Shown here: piece by piece, positions 15,931 to 24,872 of the stretch
How the letters are laid out: every line of letters starts with the position of its first letter
Numbering within the stretch: the first letter of the stretch is position 1
Assembly (NCBI GenBank): GCA_013297745.1
Contig: JAAFIM010000008.1
Coordinates: 1 to 64,000 of the forward strand
DNA: 64,000 nucleotides
Direction of reading: 5' to 3'
Source: Chitinophagales bacterium
GTDB lineage: Bacteria; Bacteroidota; Bacteroidia; Chitinophagales; Saprospiraceae
Program-made: the position numbers and the translations under genes
The notes under the pieces: generated by a model
Seen by the model: the letters and a program-made list of their open reading frames with translations, nothing else
Databases searched by the model: none
What the model was told of the DNA's origin: nothing

Positions 15931-17499
15931 ATGAACTCACGCCCGCAGTCGGTAGCTTTTCTATCTTTGCTAATTTTCACCACATTTTATCTAATCAGTT
16001 CTTGCGACAATCCCAAGGAGGTTTCTATCCCAAAAATTAACCCCGCGCCGAAAGACACTGTAATCACTCCCCCAATTATTGCCAATCAAATCAGTCTAAA
16101 AGACAGCGCGGGGCAAAATATAGATATAAAAGTTATCAACGCGACCTTTCTCAACAACGAACAGCGCAATTATTACGGCGACAGCCTCCCCGATAGTTTG
16201 CAAATTGTATGGAAAACGCATTTGGGCACGGGCAAAACTTGGCTGGGGGGGGAAGTGAGCTGGAGCGGCGCGGGTTGGACAGGACAGCCGCTTATGGTGG
16301 AAGAAAACGGGAAAAAATTTATCATACAGGGCACTTATAGCCATTATTTGAAAAAAATAAGCGTGGATAGTGGCAAATTGATTTGGCAGTATAAATTTGA
16401 CGATGTGATAAAAGGCACGGGCACGATTTGGATAAACCGAAACGCGCAAAAATGGGACGAAACGGTTATCGTAATGCAGGGGAGTAGAGCGGGTAGGTTG
16501 CCACAGAATGAAGCTGCACCGAGCTTTAGGGCGGTTTCGTACTTTACAGGGCGGGAATTATGGCGCATAGCCTCCAACCGCACGCTTTGCTATAGTCGCG
16601 ATGTGGATGCGTCCTGTGTGGTGGTCAATGATACGGGTTATATTGGGTTGGAAAATGGTGTTTTTACCGTATTTAATCCCAACCCCGCTCAAGCGGCAGA
16701 TAATGGGCGTTATTTTATACCCCAAATTTATAAACAAACCGACACTTTATACAGAAAAGAAGACCACACAGCGCATCAAGGTAATTTGGTTACTGAAGCC
16801 TCGCCTATGCACCTCAACCGCCGCGTTTATCTCGCCTCTGGTAGTGGCAGGGTTTGGGGTTATAATCTCAACAGCCAGCGAATGGATTGGGAGTTTAAAA
16901 TAGGTTCGGATATGGACGGCAGCCCCGTGGCTACAGCCGATAATCATATATTGATAGCGGTAGAAAAACAGTTTATAAAAGGCAAAGGGGGCATATTAAA
17001 ACTAAACCCCAACGTATCTCCAGACAGCGCGGTAGTTTGGTATTTTCCTACAGGGGATAGAAGTTTTGCCGACTGGAAAGGGGGAATTATTGGCAGCATT
17101 TCCACCAACGAAACAACCAAAAAATCCCAGCATAAAAGTTTGGCAGCTTGCACGGCTATAGACGGCAAGTTGTGGGTCGTGGATATGAACGAAACCACCG
17201 ACAGCACCGTTTTATTATTTGACGGCGCGCGCAAAGTCAAAAGTCCAAAGCTGATATTTAGCTATCCAACGGGCGCAGCCATTAGCACCCCGTTGATTAT
17301 TGGGGATAAAATTCTTGCGCTAACTTACGATGCGATGTGGTTATTCCAGCACGATGATAATTATCAGTTTAGATTAGTTTCCAAATTAGATATAAGGGGA
17401 GAAGCTACCCCTTTCGTTCATCAAGGGCGTATTTATGTGGCTTCGCGCGACGGGCATTTGTACTGTATTGGATTAAATGATAAAAAAACGCTGCAATAG
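15931..17499 (+). CDS. PQQ-type beta-propeller lipoprotein
   Basis: 522 residues. A lipoprotein signal (lipobox LISSC, Cys at about residue 29) is followed by a propeller built of PQQ-like repeats. Each blade pairs strands of the type SGKLIWQYKFDD, GRELWRIAS, QRMDWEFKIGSDMDGSP and GRIYVASRDGHLYCIGL. Such proteins either bind pyrroloquinoline quinone or act as scaffolds like BamB; the N-terminal signal puts it at a membrane facing the periplasm. No heme motif (CxxCH) is seen, so a quinoprotein dehydrogenase is not demonstrated. It is followed after 46 bp by the TrpD-like gene, possibly in one transcript. Confidence 0.75.
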   Translation: MNSRPQSVAFLSLLIFTTFYLISSCDNPKEVSIPKINPAPKDTVITPPIIANQISLKDSAGQNIDIKVINATFLNNEQRNYYGDSLPDSLQIVWKTHLGTGKTWLGGEVSWSGAGWTGQPLMVEENGKKFIIQGTYSHYLKKISVDSGKLIWQYKFDDVIKGTGTIWINRNAQKWDETVIVMQGSRAGRLPQNEAAPSFRAVSYFTGRELWRIASNRTLCYSRDVDASCVVVNDTGYIGLENGVFTVFNPNPAQAADNGRYFIPQIYKQTDTLYRKEDHTAHQGNLVTEASPMHLNRRVYLASGSGRVWGYNLNSQRMDWEFKIGSDMDGSPVATADNHILIAVEKQFIKGKGGILKLNPNVSPDSAVVWYFPTGDRSFADWKGGIIGSISTNETTKKSQHKSLAACTAIDGKLWVVDMNETTDSTVLLFDGARKVKSPKLIFSYPTGAAISTPLIIGDKILALTYDAMWLFQHDDNYQFRLVSKLDIRGEATPFVHQGRIYVASRDGHLYCIGLNDKKTLQ

Positions 17500-17545
17500 T
17501 TTTAAACCTTTAAAAATCCATTCATTTATATAAAAATTACCATTT

Positions 17546-18496
17546 ATGAACAAACTAACCCAACAATTAGGCATCAGCACTACAGAATGGGCGCAACTTT
17601 GGCAAGAAGCGTTTAATCAAGGTAATAATATACACCTAAAAAGAGAGTTGCTAACTTATGCCCACGCCCAAACCTTGAGTACTACCCAATGGAAAGTGAT
17701 TTTAAACATTATCCGCCAACAAGTGCAAGGGGTAGAATTGCCCCCTAACGTTTGGAGTTTGCATTTTGATAAAAATCAAACAGGTTATAAAGCAAGTTTT
17801 GGGTTGGCAATAGCGGCGATTTTGTCCGCTATGGGGCAAAAAATTATCCTTACGGGAGAAAAAAGTTATTCTGCACAAGCCAATATGGGCGATATTTTAC
17901 CCGCCGAGTTGATAAACGGGGCAAAAACGGCAGCAAGTTTGCAAAAAAAATTAGACAACAAACAAGTAGCTTATCTCAACTCTGCCGATTGGGTTGCAGG
18001 TTGGAGCGATTGGGAGTTTTTGCGCACAGAATGGGAGAATGAGCGCATTTTGTCCGAATTAGAACCTTTAATTTTTGCTAATAATCATTCCATTTTTGTG
18101 TTAAAAGATTGGGCGCAAGGGCGTTTTTATCAAAATTTGGGTACAAATGGGCATTTTTTGCAGGACAAAAGCGGTTCGGGTTGGATAAGTTTGCGCCACG
18201 ATTGGCAATGGACGACCGCAGCAGGAGTTAGCACCCACAGCATCAGCGAACAACCGTTTGAACCCCAAACTACAGCTTTATTCCCACCAAACGGGCAAAA
18301 AGAAACAGCCGCCGAAGCGTTTTCACACTTGCAGCGGCTGTTGTCGAATGAAATCAGTACCCAAGAAAGGGAATTATTGCTAATTAATGCAGCTTTCATC
18401 TCTATACAACTTCAACCCAATGGCTGGATAGGCGCAATAGCAGAAGCGGAAGCGGCTTTGGCGAGCGGTCGAGCGCGGAAAGCCATACTATTTTAA
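17546..18496 (+). CDS. Divergent TrpD-like (anthranilate phosphoribosyltransferase fold) protein
   Basis: 316 residues. A helical N-terminal part (1-65) with TLSTTQWKVILNIIRQQVQG precedes a glycosyltransferase-3-like core. The segment ANMGDILPAELING (about 112-125) fits the place of the SGSADVLEALG motif of TrpD, and the C-terminus (ELLLINAAFISIQL through AEAEAALASGRARKA) matches the end of that fold. The GTGGD phosphate-binding motif expected at about residue 75 is replaced by FDKNQTGYKAS, so anthranilate phosphoribosyltransferase activity is unlikely. No other trp genes are nearby. The assignment is by motif placement only. The gene overlaps the convergent protease gene by 9 bp. Confidence 0.45.
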   Translation: MNKLTQQLGISTTEWAQLWQEAFNQGNNIHLKRELLTYAHAQTLSTTQWKVILNIIRQQVQGVELPPNVWSLHFDKNQTGYKASFGLAIAAILSAMGQKIILTGEKSYSAQANMGDILPAELINGAKTAASLQKKLDNKQVAYLNSADWVAGWSDWEFLRTEWENERILSELEPLIFANNHSIFVLKDWAQGRFYQNLGTNGHFLQDKSGSGWISLRHDWQWTTAAGVSTHSISEQPFEPQTTALFPPNGQKETAAEAFSHLQRLLSNEISTQERELLLINAAFISIQLQPNGWIGAIAEAEAALASGRARKAILF

Positions 18497-20593
18497 ATCT
18501 TTGATGACATACAAAGCCTCTTCTAAATAAATATCTTTAAGCAGTTGTTTATGCCAAGCATCTGCACTTTCTTTGCGGGCAGAATCTGCTTTGATACTAG
18601 GTTGGTCGGCGAGTAGCGAGTGAACTTTTAGATTACTAATATCTTTTTCCAAAGCTTCTTTATAAATTTTGGCTTTTTCATTTTCAGCTTTACGCTCAGC
18701 ACGGTAAGCAGATAATTGCAGCGGATGGGTAGAAGCATCATCTTGTTGTTTAATCCATTGCGCGTTTTCTTCCAACAATTTATATGTTTTATTGTTGGCT
18801 ATGCGTTTGGCGGAAGCAGCTTTTATATCGGCAATTTTAACCGCTTTATTAATAGTTTTGTATCTGGCGGGGTTGATTTCTGTCCAAGGCATTGGAAAAT
18901 CTTCATCTTTTTCGCCAATTTCTAGATAGCTATATTGGCTGGGCAATATAATATCAGGACTAACGCCTTTGAGTTGGGTAGAACCGCCATTGATGCGGTA
19001 AAATTGTTGAATGGTAATTTTTATAGCCCCCAATTCACCATATTTTTTATAATCTTTGGGCACCACTTCATCCAAATTGAAAAAACGCTGTACTGTGCCT
19101 TTGCCAAAAGTGGTAGGAGCTGTGCCGATAATCACCGCCCGCCCATAATCTTGTAAAGCGGCTGCCATAATTTCTGAAGCTGAAGCAGAAAAATTATTAA
19201 CCAAAATAACTAAGGGGCCATCATACAAAACGCTAATATCTTTGTCGTCTAATACTGAAGGTTCTTTATTGCCACTTTTGACTTGTACAACAGGCCCTTT
19301 ATCAATGAAAAGTCCCGTCATATCCACCACGTCGCTAAGAGAACCACCGCCATTGAACCGCAAATCTATGATAATGCCATCTACTTCTTCGGCTATCAAT
19401 TTTTGTACTTCTGCTTTCACATCTTTGGCGCAACGGCGACCGCGTGGGTCTTCAAAATCAGCGTAAAATGTGCGTAAGTCAATTAAACCCACTTTTTGTT
19501 TGGTTTTTTTGAAATCCAAAATAGCAGATTTAGCATAGCTGTCTTCCAACACCACCACATCGCGTATAATCGGGATAACTTTTATAGTACCATCCACACG
19601 ACGCACCGTTAGGCGCACTTCAGTACCTTTTTTGCCGCGAATCAGTGGCAGCACTTCATCTATTTTCATATCTACCACATCTACGGCTGCTTCTTCGCCT
19701 TGAGCAACTTTGATGATTTTATCGTTTTCTTTCAAATCACCTTGCCGCCAAGCAGCAGAACCAGGCACTACTCGCGCCACTTTGATAAAACCTTCCTCTT
19801 CGCGCAAAGACGCGCCTATGCCCTCCAATTTGCCCGCCATTCTAATATCAAAATTTTCTTTTTCTAGCGGTGGAAAGTATTGGGTATGAGGCTCCATAAC
19901 CCCCAAATAAGAGTTGAAAAAGAACGCCAAACGCTCTTCGCGCTTGTCTTTGGCTACATCGGCAGCCCAATTATCGTAATTTTTCAACGCTTTTTCGCGC
20001 TCTTCTTTCTCAATTTCTGCAAAAGCTTTGACTTTTACTGAAGTATCTTTTTTGCTAATCGCTTCTTCTTGTATTTCCAAACGGGTTTGTATACGGCTCA
20101 AGGTTTGATATTTGAGCGTTTTGCGCCAACGGTCTTTGAGTTCGGCTTCGTCTTTGGCATAAGCTACTTTTTTGCCGTCTGTTTCTATAGTTTCGGCGAC
20201 TTCAAAATCAAAAGGTTGGGCTAAAATATCCTTATAAAAAGTTTTGGATTGTTCAAAACGCTGTTCGTAGATTTTCATCACCGCTTCAAAAAAAGACAAA
20301 TCGCCAGCTTTGAGTTGGTCGTCCAATTTGAGTTTGTAATCTGCCAAACTGTTGATGTCGCTTTGTAAGAAAAAACGTTTGTTGTTGTCCAATCGCTCCA
20401 AATACAATTTGTGGGTTTGCTCAGAATACTTGTCGTCTAATTGGCGGGGCGAAAAATGCTGTGTTTGCAAACTCTGAATAACCAACTCGGTCAAAAGTTG
20501 GTCTTTGCTCAACTCCTGCGCAAAGCTGGAAAAGGGGCTTATTAGACCTGTAGAAAGCAGCCCTAAAAGCAGATATTTTTTAATGTAATTCAT
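18488..20593 (-). CDS. prc: Tail-specific carboxy-terminal protease (Prc/Tsp, S41A)
   Basis: 701 residues with a signal peptide (MNYIKKYLLLGLLSTGLISPFSSFA). The N-terminal helical region is followed by a PDZ domain at about 235-325 (KLEGIGASLREEEGFIKVARV). The S41 protease domain has the nucleophile in NNFSASASEIMAAAL at about 470 and the general-base Lys in TFGKGTVQRF about 25 residues later. A C-terminal DUF3340 segment completes it. The size and order match periplasmic Tsp/Prc, which degrades proteins through their C-terminal tails and can trim envelope proteins. It is a single-gene unit, divergent from the DUF4286 gene. Confidence 0.92.
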   Translation of the reverse strand: MNYIKKYLLLGLLSTGLISPFSSFAQELSKDQLLTELVIQSLQTQHFSPRQLDDKYSEQTHKLYLERLDNNKRFFLQSDINSLADYKLKLDDQLKAGDLSFFEAVMKIYEQRFEQSKTFYKDILAQPFDFEVAETIETDGKKVAYAKDEAELKDRWRKTLKYQTLSRIQTRLEIQEEAISKKDTSVKVKAFAEIEKEEREKALKNYDNWAADVAKDKREERLAFFFNSYLGVMEPHTQYFPPLEKENFDIRMAGKLEGIGASLREEEGFIKVARVVPGSAAWRQGDLKENDKIIKVAQGEEAAVDVVDMKIDEVLPLIRGKKGTEVRLTVRRVDGTIKVIPIIRDVVVLEDSYAKSAILDFKKTKQKVGLIDLRTFYADFEDPRGRRCAKDVKAEVQKLIAEEVDGIIIDLRFNGGGSLSDVVDMTGLFIDKGPVVQVKSGNKEPSVLDDKDISVLYDGPLVILVNNFSASASEIMAAALQDYGRAVIIGTAPTTFGKGTVQRFFNLDEVVPKDYKKYGELGAIKITIQQFYRINGGSTQLKGVSPDIILPSQYSYLEIGEKDEDFPMPWTEINPARYKTINKAVKIADIKAASAKRIANNKTYKLLEENAQWIKQQDDASTHPLQLSAYRAERKAENEKAKIYKEALEKDISNLKVHSLLADQPSIKADSARKESADAWHKQLLKDIYLEEALYVIKDLK

Positions 20594-20773
20594 ATCAATT
20601 TATTTATATTTGAAGAAATTGGGATATAACTGAAACATAGACGCAAAAAAAGTAAATTTATTATAAAACATCTAATTATTTAACTTTATTTAACATAAAT
20701 GTAGCTGTTTTTTTTCTAATTGGGTTTTAATACCCTAATTTTAATCATATTTTTAAACTAAAAACAAAATTTT

Positions 20774-21076
20774 ATGCTTTTATACAATGTTACCGTTAAG
20801 GTAGAACACGAGATTGAAGCCGAGTGGATAGAATGGATGCAAACTGTGCATATTCCCGAAGTATTGGCTACGGGTATGTTTGTCAAAAATCAGTTTTTGC
20901 GGTTGATTTCGCAAGATGAAGAGGACGGGCAAACTTATGCGGTGCAATATTATTGCGAAAATAGCGAACTTTTGGACGAGTATATGCGTAAATACGCGCC
21001 AGCTTTGCAGCAAAAGACCCGCGACCGCTATGCTAACAAATTTGTTGCCTTTCGCACCGTTTTAGAGGTTTTATAA
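20774..21076 (+). CDS. DUF4286 family protein
   Basis: 100 residues with the pattern of the Bacteroidota DUF4286 family: an N-terminal strand LLYNVTVKVEHEIEAEWIEWM, the IPEVLATGMF segment, and a ferredoxin-like alternation of strands and helices ending VAFRTVLEVL. It is a small soluble protein. The biological role of this family is not established; its fold resembles dimeric alpha/beta-barrel or antibiotic-monooxygenase-like proteins, but catalytic residues cannot be pointed out. A terminator lies at 21089-21136. Confidence 0.8.
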   Translation: MLLYNVTVKVEHEIEAEWIEWMQTVHIPEVLATGMFVKNQFLRLISQDEEDGQTYAVQYYCENSELLDEYMRKYAPALQQKTRDRYANKFVAFRTVLEVL

Positions 21077-21088
21077 GCCCAAAATTAG

Positions 21089-21136
21089 CCCTTTTTGTTG
21101 GAAAAGCTAACTTTTTTAGACAAAAAGGGTTTTTTT
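21089..21136 (+). terminator. Terminator after the DUF4286 gene
   Basis: Stem CCCTTTTTGT (21089-21098) / ACAAAAAGGG (21120-21129) with a 21-nt loop and a seven-T run. Confidence 0.6.
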
Positions 21137-21153
21137 ACGGATAAAAAAATAAA

Positions 21154-22197
21154 ATGTCTTATATTATGAATTTTAAATCTATAGCTTTTTTATTTGCGTG
21201 TAATTTTATTTTCTCGCTTTGTGCGCAATCTAATCTAACGCCAGTGCTTAAGGCTACTTTTGAGGCAGATGTTGCCCGTTGGAAACAGCAAGAAAATAAT
21301 AAATGGGTTTATTACTTCAATCGGGTGCAATTCGATGATTTAAACCAAGATGGGCAAATTGATGCAGTGGTGGATTATACCAGCGATTTGCCTGTAGGAG
21401 AGCAAGGTTCTAGAACTTATTCTGATAACTTGGCTGTGTATTTGCAAAAAGAGGGAAAATTTACGCTTGTAGACAAAATCTCGCGCTATAATCAGGTATT
21501 CGATACGGTCAAAAACGGCTATATTTATACCCATACATACCTTTGGAATAGCAGCGATGCCATGTGTTGCCCTTCTTTGCATTTTCCCTACAAAGATTAC
21601 CTACAAGGGGATACTTTGGTGGGCGGGGCAGATAGTAGTCATCCCAAAACGGATATTTTTATCAAAATAAAAGAAAAAGTACAGGGGGAAAAGTTGCTGT
21701 TTGCTGAGCTAAAGGCTGAAAAGCAGTTTTCGGGTACGATAATATCCAATAAATGGGAAAATAACCTGCAAATTTTTGCCAAAGAAGGGCTGATTAGCGA
21801 GCGTTTGGATAATTCTAATATACCTGATAGTTTATTCGCTGCTTTTTACTTTGAGTTGGGATTTGGATTTGAGCGTTATACTTATCTGTTTTGCTTGGCC
21901 AAAACCATCAATCCTAAAAAATATATTGGTTATTTGAGCGCTTTTATCAGCACAACTGGCGAGCTGGTGGATAGTTACGAATTTGCGCATCCCGTTATTT
22001 TGAGTAAAGATAGGACTAAAGCTAAAGATAGGACAAAAGATGAAGAGCCAGATTTTTGGGAAATGTCTGTGCAATTGGAGTATTCTAAATATAATATGGC
22101 AGAGCCTTTTGTGCTTATCAAATCAATTTCCGCAGCAGGTTCAAATTTCGAGCAATTGACATTGTTGGAAAAGAAAGTTTTTGTAGGGTTTGATTAA
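21154..22197 (+). CDS. Exported protein of unknown function
   Basis: 347 residues. The signal peptide is MNFKSIAFLFACNFIFSLCA, so the second ATG (21166) is an equally good start. A calcium-type loop, DLNQDGQIDAVVDY, lies at about residue 69; this DxNxDGxxD pattern occurs in dockerin/FG-GAP-like and VCBS-type repeats that describe physical output values. A short duplicated SKDRTKAKDRTKDEEP stretch near 288 is low complexity. The rest has no named domain. Its stop lies 11 bp before the methyltransferase ATG, so it may share the transcript, but an exported protein and a methyltransferase have no obvious joint role. Confidence 0.65.
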   Translation: MSYIMNFKSIAFLFACNFIFSLCAQSNLTPVLKATFEADVARWKQQENNKWVYYFNRVQFDDLNQDGQIDAVVDYTSDLPVGEQGSRTYSDNLAVYLQKEGKFTLVDKISRYNQVFDTVKNGYIYTHTYLWNSSDAMCCPSLHFPYKDYLQGDTLVGGADSSHPKTDIFIKIKEKVQGEKLLFAELKAEKQFSGTIISNKWENNLQIFAKEGLISERLDNSNIPDSLFAAFYFELGFGFERYTYLFCLAKTINPKKYIGYLSAFISTTGELVDSYEFAHPVILSKDRTKAKDRTKDEEPDFWEMSVQLEYSKYNMAEPFVLIKSISAAGSNFEQLTLLEKKVFVGFD

Positions 22198-22208
22198 AAA
22201 TAAAAAAT

Positions 22209-23714
22209 ATGAGTTCTTTAAGCAAAAATTATGACCAACAAAAACTGTTGGGGCAAGTTTATACCCCGCGTTGGGTGGTGGAAAAAATTTTGGATGATTT
22301 GGGTTATAACCAAACCGAGCAATTGGGCAAAACTATTGTAGACCCAGCTTGTGGCGATGGGCGTTTTTTGTGCGTGGTTGCCGAGCGGGTTTTGGTTTGG
22401 TCGCCTGTAGAAAAACGGAAAGAAAATTTGGAAAAAATATACGGTTTTGATATTGATAATCAAGCAGTTGAGGCTTGTATTCACAATTTGAACGAATTGG
22501 TGAAAAATTTGAATATCGCCGTAAATTGGAATATACAACATTGCAACGCTTTGGAGAAAATAAGCCAAAATGATGCGCCCAAATTTGATTTTATAGTGGG
22601 AAATCCGCCCTATATTCGCATTCAGCACTTGAGCGAGCGCGAGCGAAATTTGATACAAACGCGCTATAGTTTTTGCAAATCGGGTTCTACCGACGCTTAT
22701 ATCGCTTTTTACGAACTGTGCGATTTTTTGCTAAAAGAGGAGGGAGCTTGTGGGTTGATAAGCCCCAATAGTTTTTTTTACAGTCAAACTGCTGCCACTA
22801 TGCGCGCTTATTTTGCCCAACAAAAAACGCTGTTGCAAATTACCAATTACGCTGATATTCAACTGTTTGAAAACGCTACAACTTACTGCGCCATTTGCAT
22901 TTTTGGGAAAAAACCACAAACGCATTTTCTATACCAACAAGCCAAAACCGCTCAAGAGTTAGCCCAAAAAGCGATTTCTTTTGACCAGATTATTAACCAA
23001 AAAATTTGGCAGTTGGGACTAAATGAAACCCAAACGGTAAAAGGGCAGAAGTTGAAAGATATTTGCGATATACACGTGGGCATAACCACTCTTTGCGATA
23101 AAGCGTATATTTTTGACCTGCAAGACGTTGAAAATGAATTAGATACGGTAGAAATTGAAACCCATTTTGCGGGAAAAATTAGCATAGAAAAAGCAATTCT
23201 AAAACCTATTATTAAAGCCTCAAAACTCAAAACCAGCGCGGATAAAATTAGCCAATATGTGCTTTTCCCGTATGAAAAGGTTAGAAATAAGCATAAAATC
23301 ATCCCAGAAGAACAGCTAAAAACCAAATTTCCTTTGGCTTACGCTTATTTGTGCCGAATAAAAATAGAGTTAGACAAACGCGACAACGGTCAGCCCAATT
23401 CTGTAGCTTGGTATGCTTTCGGTAGAAGTCAGGGCTTGGATACGAGTTTTGGGGATAAAATTTTATTCTCACCGATGAATAAAAATCCTAATTTTATTCT
23501 AATTAAAAACGAAGAATGTACTTTTTATTCTGGTTATTGTATCAAATATAAAGGCGATTATAATTTTCTACTCAATCAATTAAACTCAAGCCGTATGGCT
23601 GATTTTATATCCGTATCAAGTCGCGATTTTCGCGGCGGCTGGAAAGCGTACAATAAAAAGGCGTTGGAGGATTTTATAGTAGAAAATACGGGCGAAAGTT
23701 TGCAGCTATTCTAA
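22209..23714 (+). CDS. N6-adenine DNA methyltransferase, Eco57I/TaqI-like
   Basis: 501 residues. The N-terminal box GQVYTPRWVVEKI (15-27) and SAM motif I VDPACGDGRF (44-53) precede the catalytic NPPY at 132-135 (VGNPPYIRIQHL). These are the marks of gamma-type N6-adenine methyltransferases of the Eco57I/BseRI class. The C-terminal half (from about 270, LKDICDIHVGITTLCDKAYIF) resembles the TaqI-like target recognition domain. No nuclease motif is fused to it, and no obvious restriction enzyme gene was recognised nearby. It may thus be an orphan methyltransferase, or the neighbours at 23798 and 24331 may be an undescribed partner. Confidence 0.85.
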   Translation: MSSLSKNYDQQKLLGQVYTPRWVVEKILDDLGYNQTEQLGKTIVDPACGDGRFLCVVAERVLVWSPVEKRKENLEKIYGFDIDNQAVEACIHNLNELVKNLNIAVNWNIQHCNALEKISQNDAPKFDFIVGNPPYIRIQHLSERERNLIQTRYSFCKSGSTDAYIAFYELCDFLLKEEGACGLISPNSFFYSQTAATMRAYFAQQKTLLQITNYADIQLFENATTYCAICIFGKKPQTHFLYQQAKTAQELAQKAISFDQIINQKIWQLGLNETQTVKGQKLKDICDIHVGITTLCDKAYIFDLQDVENELDTVEIETHFAGKISIEKAILKPIIKASKLKTSADKISQYVLFPYEKVRNKHKIIPEEQLKTKFPLAYAYLCRIKIELDKRDNGQPNSVAWYAFGRSQGLDTSFGDKILFSPMNKNPNFILIKNEECTFYSGYCIKYKGDYNFLLNQLNSSRMADFISVSSRDFRGGWKAYNKKALEDFIVENTGESLQLF

Positions 23715-23744
23715 ACAAAATTAGGCAATACAAACTTTTTGTGG

Positions 23745-23752
23745 TATCTTTG
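23745..23752 (+). promoter_or_regulatory. -7 promoter box (TATCTTTG) before the methyltransferase-linked pair
   Basis: An exact TAnnTTTG match, 31 bp past the methyltransferase stop and 46 bp before the next ATG. The two following genes can be expressed separately from the methyltransferase. Confidence 0.65.
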
Positions 23753-23797
23753 CGTTATAAATTTTTCTAACTAAAATAATCATTTTTTTTCTTCAAA

Positions 23798-24325
23798 ATG
23801 TTAGCAGAATATTTTCAATTCACGCCCGTACCAAATACAAATAACGAGTTTAGCGTTTCTTTGTCCGATAGTCCACATTTAACGGGAAAAATTTTTTCTG
23901 AAACGGATAATTCTTATAGCCTTTATGATTGTGGTATTAATGAGAATATCGGAGTTGGAGAGTTTAGGGCGGATTATATTTTTGTAGCCATCTACAGAAA
24001 GGAAACAAATACTGAATTTACTGGGCAACAAATTTTTAAAATTTTATACGATTTTTTCCCATTTTTTTATCAAAAATCGCCTCTTGGCATAGAAGTTTCT
24101 TGGGGCTTTTTTAGCGACAATACACCCGAATTTAATAAATTTATTTTAAATATCCCAATTGAAGATGCCGCTTTTAAAACTTGGACAGGGCAAAGGGCGG
24201 CGGAAAGAGGATTTAATAAAGCGACTATTCTAAAAATGGAATTTAATGGCAAGGGAAAGGGATTAGTGGAAAATTCCCTTAAATACGCCCCTATATCGGT
24301 CAAATTTTTCAACCAAAAACAATAA
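23798..24325 (+). CDS. Unknown protein downstream of the DNA methyltransferase
   Basis: 175 residues, no signal peptide, no membrane helix, rich in Phe and Tyr. A mixed alpha/beta pattern is suggested by GVGEFRADYIFVAIYRK (about 51-67) and LGIEVSWGFFSDNTPEFNKFIL (about 97-118, interrupted here only for description of its region). No PD-(D/E)xK, HNH or PLD nuclease motif could be picked out with confidence. It starts 84 bp after the methyltransferase and ends 5 bp before a winged-helix gene; the two form a tight pair with their own promoter. A restriction or modification-dependent function is possible by position only. Confidence 0.65.
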   Translation: MLAEYFQFTPVPNTNNEFSVSLSDSPHLTGKIFSETDNSYSLYDCGINENIGVGEFRADYIFVAIYRKETNTEFTGQQIFKILYDFFPFFYQKSPLGIEVSWGFFSDNTPEFNKFILNIPIEDAAFKTWTGQRAAERGFNKATILKMEFNGKGKGLVENSLKYAPISVKFFNQKQ

Positions 24326-24330
24326 TTATT

Positions 24331-24870
24331 ATGAATTTCAACTATCAAAACTGTTTGGAACAAGCACAAGATTTTCGTTTGGATATTGATTTGGTAAAAT
24401 CTTTATTTTACCAAATCAATTCTATTGATGATACCCAAAACTTAATACTTTTTTTAAGAAAAGAACAGGGCGTTAGCCCAATAAGCGTTATTCGGTATTT
24501 AATGTGCTTTTTTGATTTAGATTTACCAAATGCTTCGCTTCTTTATCAAGAATACAACCCCAACACAGAAGCAACCCAAACCCAATTTCAACTCAAAGAG
24601 CCCATTTTAACCAATCATACCCAAAGTTTATTGCAGGTTTTGGAGCAACATTTTGATTTAATAAATATGATTTTCCAAGCTACCAAGCCTATGAACGTGA
24701 AAATTATAGCCGAGATATTAGCCCAAAGCGAGCAAACGGTTAGAAGAAAGCTCAAAACTTTGATTGAAACGGAATTTGTGATTAAACAGCAGGATAAAAA
24801 TACAGCCGTTTATATTTTCAACACAGAACGCACAGAAAGTTTGAAAAAAATAAGTGCGATTTTAGCCTAA
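24331..24870 (+). CDS. Unknown protein with C-terminal winged-helix-like domain
   Basis: 179 residues. The N-terminal part (about 35-75) contains FLRKEQGVSPISVIRYLMC, a helical pattern like the ribosomal L7/L12 C-terminal-type motif (LRxxGxSxIxxIKxL) found in some small toxin/immunity-associated proteins. The C-terminal part (about 117-170) reads as a winged helix: MNVKIIAEILAQSEQTVRRK (helix-turn-helix) then a wing, EFVIKQQDKNTAVYIF. A DNA-binding regulator role is therefore likely. It begins 5 bp after the 23798 gene and ends 2 bp before the convergent ABC binding-protein gene. No function is established. Confidence 0.65.
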   Translation: MNFNYQNCLEQAQDFRLDIDLVKSLFYQINSIDDTQNLILFLRKEQGVSPISVIRYLMCFFDLDLPNASLLYQEYNPNTEATQTQFQLKEPILTNHTQSLLQVLEQHFDLINMIFQATKPMNVKIIAEILAQSEQTVRRKLKTLIETEFVIKQQDKNTAVYIFNTERTESLKKISAILA

Positions 24871-24872
24871 TT

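Noticed and set aside
15931-17499. Quinoprotein alcohol dehydrogenase
   Set aside because: No heme motif or active-site disulfide was seen; only the propeller repeats support the call, so a scaffold role is as likely.
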